A DNA stretch of 64,000 bases from Deltaproteobacteria bacterium (GTDB taxonomy: Bacteria; Desulfobacterota; Syntrophobacteria; Syntrophobacterales; Syntrophobacteraceae). Made by a program: the position numbers and the translations under genes. The notes beneath the pieces were generated by a model. It worked only from the letters and a program-made list of their open reading frames with translations, was not told where the DNA came from and made no database searches. Shown one piece after another: positions 49,867 through 58,320 of this stretch (within the stretch, counting starts at the first letter, position 1; the number at the start of each line of letters is the position of its first letter). The stretch spans positions 121,843 to 185,842 of the forward strand of contig JAAYVE010000005.1 of the NCBI GenBank assembly GCA_012517315.1, written 5' to 3'.

Positions 49867-51972
49867 ATGAGCCCCATGCTGCTTCTCGCCTTCCTGTACG
49901 CATTCAATTTCGTCCTCGTTGCATCGGGGCTTCTGGCCCTTCGGCTGCCTGCACGAGACAGGGTATTCTCCCTGTCCCTTTTGAGATTCCTTTCGGTGCT
50001 GCCCCTCCTGACGGCCCAATACCTTTATCTCGCCCACGACCTCACCACCGAGACCGCTCGGGTCGTCCTTCTCTCCGAGGCACAGTTCTCCCTGGTGACG
50101 GTATACACGGCCTTCCGCCTCGGCCGGGCAATGGTTGCCACGGAAAGGGAACCGGTCCTCCTGTGCCTTGCAGAATTCATTATGGGTCTCGTGCTCTTTG
50201 CAGGCGCATGGCTCTTGCCCCCCCCATGGCCACCCGACGCCGCATCCCTCGACTTCCTGGTCACCAATCACGGCGGCAGCGGGTACGGGTTTTCCTTACT
50301 GGCACTTTGTTCCATGCTGACCATGGCATGGCGCCTGGAAATCTTCTGGCGGAACCTGGAACCCATAAGGCGCTGGGAATACAAGTTCCTGGTTGTGGGT
50401 TGCTACCTTGTGTGCGGGTCCCTTGTATGGGCCACATCCTACCGGCTCACATATCTGCGTCTCAACGGCGACCATTTTCTGCTCCTTGCCTGCCTCCTGG
50501 CCCTCGCATGGTTCATGATGGCCTACGCCGTGGGGCGCCACCGCCTGCTCAACCGCAAGCTTTTCATTTCTCGAACGATTGTGCACGCCTCCGTGGCCCC
50601 GTTTCTCCTGGCCATTTACCTGACGGGCCTGGGCGTGGCCGCTTTCGCTGGACAAATGCTGGGATGGTCGATCCAGTTTGTTGCCCTCGGGTTCCTGGGG
50701 GCTCTGGGATGCGTCGCCGCAGCGCTGTACTGGTGTTCGGCAAACCTGCGCAAGCGGATCCACCGGTTCATCAGCACTCATTTCTACGTGAACAAGTATG
50801 AATACCGGGACGAATGGCTGGCCCTTTCTATCGCCTTGCGGGGAGCCGCATCGGAAAAAGAAATTGTCGCCGCGTTGTCGGAACTCCTGTCGCAGTGCCT
50901 CTATTCCCGGAGGATCGTCATTTGGCTGGCGGACAGGGAGGGAACCTTCCAGATCGCAAGCTCCACCGGGTCCACCCCTGTTCGGGAGGAAGGACGGGGA
51001 TTTGCCAGCAATCACCCCCTGGCGGCTTACGCAAAGGGGCGCGGGATCTTTTACTTGGGGGACGACGGCGAGGAAGGCTGGAAGGAAGTGGCTGCAGTAT
51101 GCGGGGAATTGCTGGAAAAGGCGGGAGTGGTGATGATGGCGCCCATTGCGGCAGGGGATGCGATCCTCGGGTTCATCGGCGTCGGGGAGGAGGAAACGGG
51201 GGGAAAGTTCGGCCTGGACGATTTCGACCTGTTGTCAACCATCGGGGCGCAAACGGCTTCGGCACTGCTTGCAGCCCGCAGGGCTGAGGAACTCGTCAGG
51301 CTGAAGCAGCGGCAGGTGTTCGAAACCCTTTCGGCCTTTGTCCTCCACGACGTCAAGAATGCGGCAACCCTGCTCTCCCTGGTACAGGCCAACGCGGCCG
51401 ACCACATCCACGACCCGGAATTCCAGGCGGACATGCTGGAAGCTGTTGACAACGCCCTCCAGCGCATGGAGAAGGTCCAGAGGCATCTTTCCACCCTCCA
51501 TGGAAACACGGCGCCTGTGAAGGAGCAACTGGAAGTGTGCGCCTTCCTGGAAGCTTTCGTGGAAAGGGCGTCGAAAAAATTTACAGGTCTGCAGGTGGAC
51601 CTGGAGTGTTCTGCGCCTCTTTGGGCACAAATGGACAAGGGTTTCCTGGACACCATCCTGGAAAACCTCCTTCTGAACGCCCTGCAGGCGGGAGGGAAAG
51701 GGACAACGGTGAGGATCTCCGCATGTGGGAATCTTGCGGGCGAACTCGTCATGGAAGTGAGGGACGACGGGCCGGGCATCCCGGAAGACCTTCTGCCCCA
51801 TCGGCTCTTCGAGCCGTTTCAGACGACGAGGTGCGGTGGCAGCGGCATTGGGCTGTGGCAGGCGAGGGAACTGACGGCGGCGTTGGGCGGCAATATCAGT
51901 GCGGAAAACAGGGGAACAGGAGCGTGCTTCGTCATCACGATTCCAGGGCTTGGTGCAGCGGCACCAGCATGA
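49867..51972 (+). CDS. prsK: PrsK, PEP-CTERM system sensor histidine kinase
   Basis: A 701-residue membrane histidine kinase. About nine N-terminal transmembrane helices (residues 1-280) are followed by a GAF-like domain (about 310-460) and a kinase core with the unusual phosphoacceptor motif LHDVKNAATLL (HDVKN instead of HExxN), then an ATPase domain with the N-box (LLLNALQAGG), G-boxes (DDGPGI and GSGIGLW). This architecture and H-box are those of PrsK, which partners PrsR in PEP-CTERM/exosortase systems. The start is chosen at 49867 because the first TM helix begins right after; an ATG nine bases downstream is possible. Confidence 0.9.
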   Translation: MSPMLLLAFLYAFNFVLVASGLLALRLPARDRVFSLSLLRFLSVLPLLTAQYLYLAHDLTTETARVVLLSEAQFSLVTVYTAFRLGRAMVATEREPVLLCLAEFIMGLVLFAGAWLLPPPWPPDAASLDFLVTNHGGSGYGFSLLALCSMLTMAWRLEIFWRNLEPIRRWEYKFLVVGCYLVCGSLVWATSYRLTYLRLNGDHFLLLACLLALAWFMMAYAVGRHRLLNRKLFISRTIVHASVAPFLLAIYLTGLGVAAFAGQMLGWSIQFVALGFLGALGCVAAALYWCSANLRKRIHRFISTHFYVNKYEYRDEWLALSIALRGAASEKEIVAALSELLSQCLYSRRIVIWLADREGTFQIASSTGSTPVREEGRGFASNHPLAAYAKGRGIFYLGDDGEEGWKEVAAVCGELLEKAGVVMMAPIAAGDAILGFIGVGEEETGGKFGLDDFDLLSTIGAQTASALLAARRAEELVRLKQRQVFETLSAFVLHDVKNAATLLSLVQANAADHIHDPEFQADMLEAVDNALQRMEKVQRHLSTLHGNTAPVKEQLEVCAFLEAFVERASKKFTGLQVDLECSAPLWAQMDKGFLDTILENLLLNALQAGGKGTTVRISACGNLAGELVMEVRDDGPGIPEDLLPHRLFEPFQTTRCGGSGIGLWQARELTAALGGNISAENRGTGACFVITIPGLGAAAPA

Positions 51973-52351
51973 GAAACACCGGGCCGTGTCCAATCCCATG
52001 ACGTTTCATGGAACGCAGCCGCTCCCCTGGAGACCAATGACTGGGACGGAAAGTGTAAAATTCTTCGACACGTGCGCACCGATTTTCCCGTGGTTCCTTG
52101 CACCGCGATGACCTGAAGAAGGGTCCCGGAAATATGTCTCGCAGGGGTGAGCGTATGGATTGATGTCGGTGGTTTATACACCCAACCATCATCAGGAGCG
52201 GCCCATTACGTAATATGTTAAAATTTATAAATAATTATTTGTTTGGCATGCCCTGTGCTTTACAGGTGATTCATCATAGAGCTGAATGGTGTGATGCGCA
52301 CTGCGGCTGCAAGCCGTTGAAACTTGCGAAGGTGTGGAGAGGGGTGGTCCC
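51973..52351. other. Intergenic region with sigma-54 promoter
   Basis: About 380 bp between prsK and the PEP-CTERM gene. It contains an AT-rich segment (about 52200-52245) just before a -24/-12 promoter at 52243-52260. An upstream activator site for PrsR would be expected here, but I cannot define it by eye. Confidence 0.5.
52243..52260 (+). promoter_or_regulatory. Sigma-54 (-24/-12) promoter of the PEP-CTERM protein gene
   Basis: TTGGCATGCCCTGTGCTT has GG at 52245-52246 and GC at 52257-52258 separated by exactly ten bases, close to TGGCAC-N5-TTGC. Start predicted near 52270. PEP-CTERM genes controlled by PrsK/PrsR are known to have such promoters, and PrsR is encoded just downstream. Confidence 0.75.
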
Positions 52352-53008
52352 ATGAGAAAGCGTTCGGTCGTGATTGTCGCGTTGCTTGGCCTGTTCATGT
52401 TCGTGGGTTTCGGGGAAGCTCAGGCTATTCTTTTCAACATTGGCGAAGCCTCGTTCACGAACCTTGTGGGACAGAACGAAAATCTCACATGGGGGGTAAG
52501 TAGTACGGGAAGTCAGTCCTTTAACCTTGAGCTAGGACAGTCCAAGACTTTCACTTACGGCTGGTTTTCCACCAGTGATTTCGGTGGCGGGCTCTTTGAA
52601 ACCCTGTTCGACGTGGCGGACAACAACGACAGCTTTCGGGCGAGTTTCTCCGTGCAGCCGCCAAGCCCAGCCACCAATGCCAGCAAGGTTGCTTCCCCCG
52701 ACATGAGTTTCACGTGGTGCTCCACCTACGTGGCGGTGAATTTCAACAACAGCCCGTTTGTCATATCCTTTGTTCAGACTGATGAGACGGGAACATCGTA
52801 CTCGGGAACGTATTCCTTGAGCTTCCTGGATACGGGCCACCTTTATGGCAATGGCAGCCTTGCTCTTCAAGCGACGTTGGCTCTGACCTCACTCGCTGGA
52901 TCCGGGGGGCAGGGACAGCCAGCGCCTGTTCCGGAGCCCGGCACCATGCTCCTCATGGGCAGCGGACTGCTGGGACTTGCGGTTTTCCAGCGGGTCAGGA
53001 GGCGATAA
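52352..53008 (+). CDS. PEP-CTERM sorting-signal protein
   Basis: A 218-residue exported protein. A signal peptide (VVIVALLGLFMFVGFGEAQA) is followed by a beta-rich, Ser/Thr/Phe-rich mature domain. The C-terminus is a textbook PEP-CTERM signal: PVPEPGTMLLMGSGLLGLAV followed by FQRVRRR. The protein would be sorted and cleaved by an exosortase and released or attached with exopolysaccharide. It has its own sigma-54 promoter and a strong terminator. The start at 52352 has a GGGGTGG site. Confidence 0.93.
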   Translation: MRKRSVVIVALLGLFMFVGFGEAQAILFNIGEASFTNLVGQNENLTWGVSSTGSQSFNLELGQSKTFTYGWFSTSDFGGGLFETLFDVADNNDSFRASFSVQPPSPATNASKVASPDMSFTWCSTYVAVNFNNSPFVISFVQTDETGTSYSGTYSLSFLDTGHLYGNGSLALQATLALTSLAGSGGQGQPAPVPEPGTMLLMGSGLLGLAVFQRVRRR

Positions 53009-53058
53009 TCGGGGGAAGTTGCCCAGCGGATCTCCATTGGATCTCGGGCACGAACAAG

Positions 53059-53096
53059 AAACCCCCCGTACCTGCCCGGGTACGGGGGGTTTTCGT
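53059..53096. terminator. Bidirectional terminator between the PEP-CTERM gene and prsR
   Basis: A 14-bp perfect stem (53059-53072 with 53079-53092) around a 6-base loop, followed by T-rich sequence on the plus strand and by T residues on the minus strand as well. It serves two convergent genes. Confidence 0.9.
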
Positions 53097-53123
53097 TTTA
53101 CCTTGCGGATGGGGCCAAGCGGC

Positions 53124-54500
53124 TCAGCGGACGAGGATGGCGTGTTTGCGCAGGAGGTCATGAAGGGTCGGGCGACTGATGTCCAGAAGCCTCGCAGCCT
53201 GGCTGATGTTGTTTCCGGTCCTGAGAAGGGCATGTCGGACGGCTTTGATCTCAGCCAGGTCCCGGGCGGCCTGCAGGGTGAGGTCCGCAGGTTCTTCAAG
53301 GGGATGAAGCGAATCCTCCGGAGGACCCAACCCCAGGTGCTTTGGTCCGACAACCGCGTCAGCAAGGGTTACTGCCCGACGAATGCAATTCTGCAGTTCA
53401 CGGACATTCCCCGGCCAGGAGTGCCCTGCGAGAGCGGCAATGGCATCCCTGGAGAAAGTAAGGCCCCTCCCTTCCGAAAGAAGTCCAGTCCCCTCCTGTC
53501 TCAGGAAATGCTGCGCAAGAACGACGATGTCTTCCGGACGCTCGCGGAGTGAAGGAATCGAAAGGGGAATTACGTTGAGCCGATGATAGAGGTCTTCCCG
53601 GAACGTCCCCTCCCGCACCGCCTTTTCCAAATCCACATTGGTGGCGGCAACCACCCGGGCGTCCAGCCTGATCGTGCTGCAGCCACCCACCCGTTCAATG
53701 GTCCCTTCCTGCAGGAACCTCAGGATCTTCACCTGCAGGGTGAGGGGCATGTCCCCGATTTCATCCAGAAAGACGGTGCCTTCCTGTGCGTGTTCGAACC
53801 TGCCGATCTTCCTGGACACAGCTCCGGTGAAAGCTCCTTTTTCATGTCCAAAGAGTTCGCTTTCAAGCAGGGCTTCAGGTATGGCCACGCAATTGATGAT
53901 CACCATAGGCTTGCTGGACCGGTGGCTCAGACTGTGGATGGCATGCGCCACCATTTCCTTCCCAGTGCCGCTTTCGCCGGTGATGAGGACGGGATAGTCC
54001 GTGGCGCTCACCTGCCGGATCCGCTCGAACAACCTCTTCATTGGTTCCGAAACCCCGAGCATTCCGCACAGCCTGCCCGTCGCAGACGACTCCCTCTCAA
54101 GCGTCCGGTTGGCCTCTTCCAGTTCGTGGATCCTGTAGGCGCGGGACAGGATGATTTCCAGGACCTTCACATCGATGGGTTTGGAGCAGAAGTCCGCCGC
54201 CCCAAGGCCGATGGCCTTGATGGCGTTTTCCCGTTCGCTGTTCCCCGTGATGACGATGACCTTGCTGTGTGGAGAAAGGGACGGGATTTCCCCCAGGAGT
54301 TGGAATCCCTCCTGAGGGGTGTCGGGGAAGGGGGGCAGACCCAGGTCCAGGGTGATGACGGGATACGTCCTGGACTCGATGAGGGACCTCGCCTGCCGGG
54401 CACTCCCTGCAATGGTGACGGCGTAGTCACTGTTGAGGGACCACTTGAGCTGCTTGGCCAGGGGGGCTTCGTCTTCGATGATGAGCAGTTTCTTTTTCAT
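53124..54500 (-). CDS. prsR: PrsR, sigma-54-dependent response regulator of the PEP-CTERM system
   Basis: A 458-residue NtrC-type regulator. It has a receiver (IIEDEAP, phosphoacceptor in LDLGLPPFPDTPQEG, a PrsR-characteristic loop), an AAA+ domain with Walker A (GESGTGKE), GAFTGA (sigma-54 contact), Walker B (FLDEIGD) and the R-finger region, and a Fis-type HTH (NISQAARLLDISRPTLHDLLRK). With PrsK it activates sigma-54 promoters of PEP-CTERM genes; the promoter at 52243-52260 is a nearby target. No clear ribosome site precedes the ATG at 54500, but the receiver begins immediately. Confidence 0.95.
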   Translation of the reverse strand: MKKKLLIIEDEAPLAKQLKWSLNSDYAVTIAGSARQARSLIESRTYPVITLDLGLPPFPDTPQEGFQLLGEIPSLSPHSKVIVITGNSERENAIKAIGLGAADFCSKPIDVKVLEIILSRAYRIHELEEANRTLERESSATGRLCGMLGVSEPMKRLFERIRQVSATDYPVLITGESGTGKEMVAHAIHSLSHRSSKPMVIINCVAIPEALLESELFGHEKGAFTGAVSRKIGRFEHAQEGTVFLDEIGDMPLTLQVKILRFLQEGTIERVGGCSTIRLDARVVAATNVDLEKAVREGTFREDLYHRLNVIPLSIPSLRERPEDIVVLAQHFLRQEGTGLLSEGRGLTFSRDAIAALAGHSWPGNVRELQNCIRRAVTLADAVVGPKHLGLGPPEDSLHPLEEPADLTLQAARDLAEIKAVRHALLRTGNNISQAARLLDISRPTLHDLLRKHAILVR

Positions 54501-54604
54501 GGGTGATTTTTGCTGCGCCGAATATCGGATGCTCGCTAATGGATTCCCGAAGTGCTGGCATTGAGGCACCCCTCTTGCCACACCGTGGTTGTTGCCGAAG
54601 CCTC

Positions 54605-56785
54605 TCAAGACGCCTGGAGTTCAGCCAGGACCTTTCTTGCCTCTTCGTGCCCAGGGAAAGCAGGGTTCAATTGCAGGGCCTGCCGCAAGGCCTCCTTCGC
54701 AGCCTCCAGGTTTCCCTGTCGATACAGGGCCATGCCCAGGTGGTAGTGCACCACGGGATTTTCGGGGAGCTTGCCGGCGCTCAACTGGAGGGACGTGAGC
54801 GCCGGCTCGATCTTGTCCTTCTTGTACAGGATCCACCCCAGGGTGTCCGCCACATGGGGGTCTTCAGGGGCCTGGAGGCGAGCCTTGTAGGCCAGTTCCA
54901 GCGCTTTGTCCAGGTCCCCTCCGTGCTCCGAATAAAGGTACGCCAGGTTGTTGGCTGCCGGGGCAAAGTCGGGATTCACGTTGAGGAGTTTTTCGTAGGC
55001 CTCCTTCGCTCTTGGAATGTCCCCTTTTTCCTGGTAAATGGTGCTCGTGAGCATGAGGGCCGGAATATTCCTGGGGTTCACTTTCAAGGCGTCATCCAAC
55101 TTGGCGAGAGCCTGGTCATATTCCCTGGATGAAATGTAGAGCTGCCCCAGTGCCACGTAGGCGGCCGTGAGATTGGGGTTTATTTCGATGGCCCTGGTGA
55201 AAGCCCCTTCGGCCGACTTCGTCTCCTTCCGCGCCTGGTGCACCCTGCCCAGGAGGAGTTGGAGACCTGCCGAGTCGGGGGCTAGTGCAACCTGCCTCCG
55301 GACTCTTTCCAGGGCGACATCCTGCTTTCCTGAGGCAAAATCCATGATAACCAGCTGCACCAGGGGTTCCACAAAGCCTGGGGCAAGCTGGAGCGACTCG
55401 TTGAAGAGCTTTTCCGCTTCACTGTTCCGGTTCTCTTTCCGGAGGGCCAGGCCCAGCAGATAGGGTGGCCTGGGGTCCTTGGGGGAGAGCTCTTTTGCCC
55501 TGCGGAAGGCGTCCGCCGCTTTCGGTGCATTGCCCGCGGCCAGGAAGGCGGAACCCAAGAGCACTTGACCCTGGAAAAGGTTGGGCTGCCCGGCAAGGAG
55601 TTTTTCCAGATACTCGATGGCCCTATGGTGCGAACCGCCCTGGATTTCCAATTCTGCCAGGCGCAGGGTGGCGTCCGTGAACTCGGGCTGAATGCGCAGG
55701 GCATCCATGAGCTTGGATTTTGCCTGGGCCGCATCGTTGGACTGGAGGTAGGCCAGGGCCATCTGGTAGTGGCCTGCTGGGGAGTTGGGCTGGAGTTTTA
55801 CCACTTCCCGAAAGTCCTCCATGGCTGAAGCGGTCTCCTTTCTTGCCAGGTGGACCCGGCCCCGGATGAGGCGCGCTTCCGCATCGGAAGCATTCTTGTT
55901 GAAAACGGGCTCCAGGAGGGCCAGGCACTCGTCGTACCTCTGCCCGGCAAAAGCCATTTCCGCCAGCCTGTATCGGGCGGGCAGAAAATCCGGGACCTTT
56001 TCGGTGAGCTCCATGAGTTTTTTTCTTGCATCGTCGGTCCTGCCCATGGCCGCGTAGAAATCCGCAAGGCGTATCTGGACGGGGGAAGCCAGGGGGGCGA
56101 GGTCCGCCGCCGCTTCGTATTCTTTTTCGGCCCCGGCCACATCCTTTTTCAGGAGGAGCACGTCTCCCATAGCCAGGTGGGCTTCGACGGAGTTGGGGTT
56201 CCTGGCCAGGGCAGTGCGGAAGGACGCTTCCGCCGCGGCAAGGTCCCGGCTCCTGAGGTGCAGGCCGCCGACGGTGAGGTGATACTTCGCCTGGCGGTCC
56301 TGTTCCCCCTTGATGGCTTCGAGCTTCTGGAGGACGGCGGCGACCTCCTCGGGGGTTGCAGCCAGGGAGGCCAGGAGCTGAATGGCCTCCAAGTGGCCGG
56401 GATGCTTCTCCAGGATGAAGTCCACCTCCTTTCGCGCCTCGTCCGGTTTGCGCGCCATGTTGAGGACGCCGGCCAGTTTCAGGCGCATGTCCAGGTCATG
56501 GGGGTCGAGGTCCCTCGCCTTGACCAGGTACGGAAAGGCCTGCCCGGCATCCCCAAGGGAAAGGTACGCCGCTGCCAGCCTTTTTGCGGCATGGAGGTCG
56601 TGGGGGTCAACCTGGAGCACGTTCTTGTACTCGATGACGGCTTCCTTGTACTTCTGCTCGCCGTAGTAATTGTCCCCGCGCTCGGTGTGCCTCGCCTTCC
56701 TGCTCTCGGAGGAACACCCCCACAATCCCGCCGCAAGAAAGGCCAGGGCCAGCACCAAGCTGATTACCGCTCGCGACAACTGCAT
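54605..56785 (-). CDS. prsT: PrsT, PEP-CTERM system TPR lipoprotein
   Basis: A 726-residue TPR protein. The start at 56785 has a GGAGG site and gives a lipoprotein signal with lipobox LWGC. About twenty TPR units follow, with the typical A-G-Y-P pattern (YYGEQKYKEAVIEYKNVLQV, AYVALGQLYISSREYDQALA). Its arrangement next to prsR, prsK and a PEP-CTERM gene identifies it as PrsT. It would be anchored in the membrane and act as a scaffold for exopolysaccharide/protein export. It ends about 105 bp before prsR, both leftward, so the two may share a transcript. Confidence 0.9.
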   Translation of the reverse strand: MQLSRAVISLVLALAFLAAGLWGCSSESRKARHTERGDNYYGEQKYKEAVIEYKNVLQVDPHDLHAAKRLAAAYLSLGDAGQAFPYLVKARDLDPHDLDMRLKLAGVLNMARKPDEARKEVDFILEKHPGHLEAIQLLASLAATPEEVAAVLQKLEAIKGEQDRQAKYHLTVGGLHLRSRDLAAAEASFRTALARNPNSVEAHLAMGDVLLLKKDVAGAEKEYEAAADLAPLASPVQIRLADFYAAMGRTDDARKKLMELTEKVPDFLPARYRLAEMAFAGQRYDECLALLEPVFNKNASDAEARLIRGRVHLARKETASAMEDFREVVKLQPNSPAGHYQMALAYLQSNDAAQAKSKLMDALRIQPEFTDATLRLAELEIQGGSHHRAIEYLEKLLAGQPNLFQGQVLLGSAFLAAGNAPKAADAFRRAKELSPKDPRPPYLLGLALRKENRNSEAEKLFNESLQLAPGFVEPLVQLVIMDFASGKQDVALERVRRQVALAPDSAGLQLLLGRVHQARKETKSAEGAFTRAIEINPNLTAAYVALGQLYISSREYDQALAKLDDALKVNPRNIPALMLTSTIYQEKGDIPRAKEAYEKLLNVNPDFAPAANNLAYLYSEHGGDLDKALELAYKARLQAPEDPHVADTLGWILYKKDKIEPALTSLQLSAGKLPENPVVHYHLGMALYRQGNLEAAKEALRQALQLNPAFPGHEEARKVLAELQAS

Positions 56786-56856
56786 CCGTTCAATCCTCCT
56801 GAATCTGTGACAGCCCGAGGTGTTACGGCACAAAGCTTATGGAGGCGCATGGGGGT

Positions 56857-57162
56857 TTATGGCCCGGTTCCCCCTGCGGACAGACTCAACGACTCAATAG
56901 ACCCAATGACCCTACACAACGTGGAATCCCAGAGGTTTCGGTATTCTTCCGACCTGCTTTCCGCAAACCCCTCCCTCCTGCCAAGCATTTCACGGACGAC
57001 AGGTACGAGGTCATTGGGAATCTTGATGAATGTGTGTGAGGATTCCTCCCATGCTGCTTCATCCTCAGCGATGGCTTCCTCCTCCGACTGGTTCTCATAA
57101 TGGGCGAGAACCCGCTTTACTCGATCTTCCTCCCAACCTTTTGGAAAATCGGCTTGTTTCAT
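56857..57162 (-). CDS. Antitoxin-like protein, partner of the DUF4258-like gene
   Basis: A 101-residue acidic protein. The start at 57162 overlaps the upstream toxin-like gene by 4 bp. It contains a short helical, Glu-rich N-terminus (WEEDRVKRVLAHYENQSEEE) and IKIPNDLVPVVREMLGR, a segment often seen in antitoxins paired with BrnT/DUF4258-type toxins. The last 20 or so residues (VIGSIESLSLS...) are encoded by a copy of the repeat at 56881-56912, so the original C-terminus may have been replaced. Antitoxin role is inferred from gene order and overlap. Confidence 0.55.
   Translation of the reverse strand: MKQADFPKGWEEDRVKRVLAHYENQSEEEAIAEDEAAWEESSHTFIKIPNDLVPVVREMLGRREGFAESRSEEYRNLWDSTLCRVIGSIESLSLSAGGTGP
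56881..56912. repeat. Short GACTC/CCCAATGACCC repeat at the end of the antitoxin-like gene
   Basis: CAGACTCAACGACTCAATAG followed by ACCCAATGACCC. The same words recur at 58283, 58564 and 45983. It encodes the last residues of the antitoxin-like protein. Confidence 0.5.
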
Positions 57163-57446
57163 GTCTTTGCTCTTCCTCGACGACGTCGCCGAAATGCTTT
57201 GAGTTGTTTACCTTTAAGTTCGTAGGCGGTGATCACAAAAACACTTTCAGGTTCAGGGTCCGGTAAATATATCACCCGCAAGGTCCTGCCAGCTTTGGTC
57301 TGCCCAATCGCCACACGTGAAGCGTCCTTACCGGGACGATCCTCTGATGGGTGGATCAGAACTTGTTCAGCCTCATCTTCATGTACATCGTCCTCATAAA
57401 TGTGGGGCAGTTCTGTCGCCGGGTCGATATAGAAGCGTGTCTTCAT
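57159..57446 (-). CDS. DUF4258-like toxin candidate
   Basis: A 95-residue basic protein. The N-terminal FYIDPATELPHIYEDDVHED and the central VAIGQTKAGRTLRVIYLPDP followed by VFVITAYEL and a basic C-terminus (KGKQLKAFRRRRRG) resemble the DUF4258/RelE-like fold of small RNase toxins. It precedes the antitoxin-like gene with 4-bp overlap, that is in toxin-first order. Activity not established from sequence. Confidence 0.6.
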   Translation of the reverse strand: MKTRFYIDPATELPHIYEDDVHEDEAEQVLIHPSEDRPGKDASRVAIGQTKAGRTLRVIYLPDPEPESVFVITAYELKGKQLKAFRRRRRGRAKT

Positions 57447-57617
57447 GCATCAAGCTCAAGGAATCTCTCGTTAGGTTCATGGCAGGGAACCCTGCCGCCC
57501 GTATTTCACCCTCGAGTTCTTTGAGGCTCATGTGACTCTCCGTTGCGGTCCATGGTGTCTTCGTGATGCATTCCAGATCAATGGCAAAGCGCGCAGCAGC
57601 GCCGGTAAACTTGACTC

Positions 57618-58097
57618 TCATGGCCACCGGCATGAGTTGGAAATACTTTCAACGTATTCGGCGTGCTGAAGAGTATCGCGGCAAAACAGCAATTTCCCGC
57701 GCCTTATGATTTCCATGGCCACCGTAACCGGTGCGTTGTTGAGCGCATGGACGTCGAAAACTTAGGAGCTGATGCCCGTACGCATATAGAACTCCGAATG
57801 CAGCCTCGACTCCACGGTGGCCCAATCCCCTTCAGACAGGTAGATCGCAACATCGATGTCATGGGGCAGAACGGTCTGCTGCCCGCTTTGGAGATCAACC
57901 ACAGAGCCATGCAAGTAAGCGAAGCTCACCGACTCTTTCGATTCGAAAAGGGCCACTGCGGCCTTCAATGCAGCGTCCACTTCTTCTCTCTCTCCATCCG
58001 GTGCCTGCTGAATCGATCGTGGAGCATCCCCTGTTCCGCCTTTCTTCTCGCAGCAGGTTCCAATTAATGGGGGAGGGTTAAATTTTCGAGCTACCAT
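57618..58097 (-). pseudogene. MNT-domain nucleotidyltransferase interrupted by an in-frame stop
   Basis: Minimal nucleotidyltransferase domain, with YLHGSVVDL and the HDIDVAIYL acid pair (GS...DxD). An in-frame TAA at 57762-57764 ends the reading after 111 codons. The same frame continues on the other side with VFDVHALNNAPVTVAMEIIR and RGKLLFCRDTLQHAEYVESI, exactly the C-terminal part that intact MNT proteins have, up to a stop at 57618. So a single nonsense codon splits the gene. No HEPN partner is found downstream. The start at 58097 is tentative. An assembly error at the stop is possible. Confidence 0.65.
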
Positions 58098-58282
58098 GCC
58101 CTTTTTTGCTGCTTTTTGTTCCTCTTTGGCCCCGTTCAAGTATACCATAACAAGGACCATGACGTCTGGCGTGAAAATTCCAAGTCCTGCATCATCAAAA
58201 CGAAACCCCACCGGTGCGGTGAAAACAAAAAGGGCCTCAGTCCGGCCCCTGTAGCTGCTTCATTCCAACCGCGTGCTCCATC

Positions 58283-58320
58283 AGAGTCAAGAGATCCAAA
58301 GACCCAACAGACTCAAAACT
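58283..58320. repeat. Short repeat of the AGACTCAA type
   Basis: AGAGTCAAGAGATCCAAAG then ACCCAACAGACTCAAAACT; shares words with 56881-56912 and 58564-58648. It lies at the 3' end of the nuclease gene on the plus strand. Confidence 0.4.

Noticed and set aside
57394..57633. A 79-codon frame following the broken MNT gene, as a HEPN partner
   Set aside because: No RxxxxH motif and it overlaps the toxin-like gene; the length is too short for HEPN.
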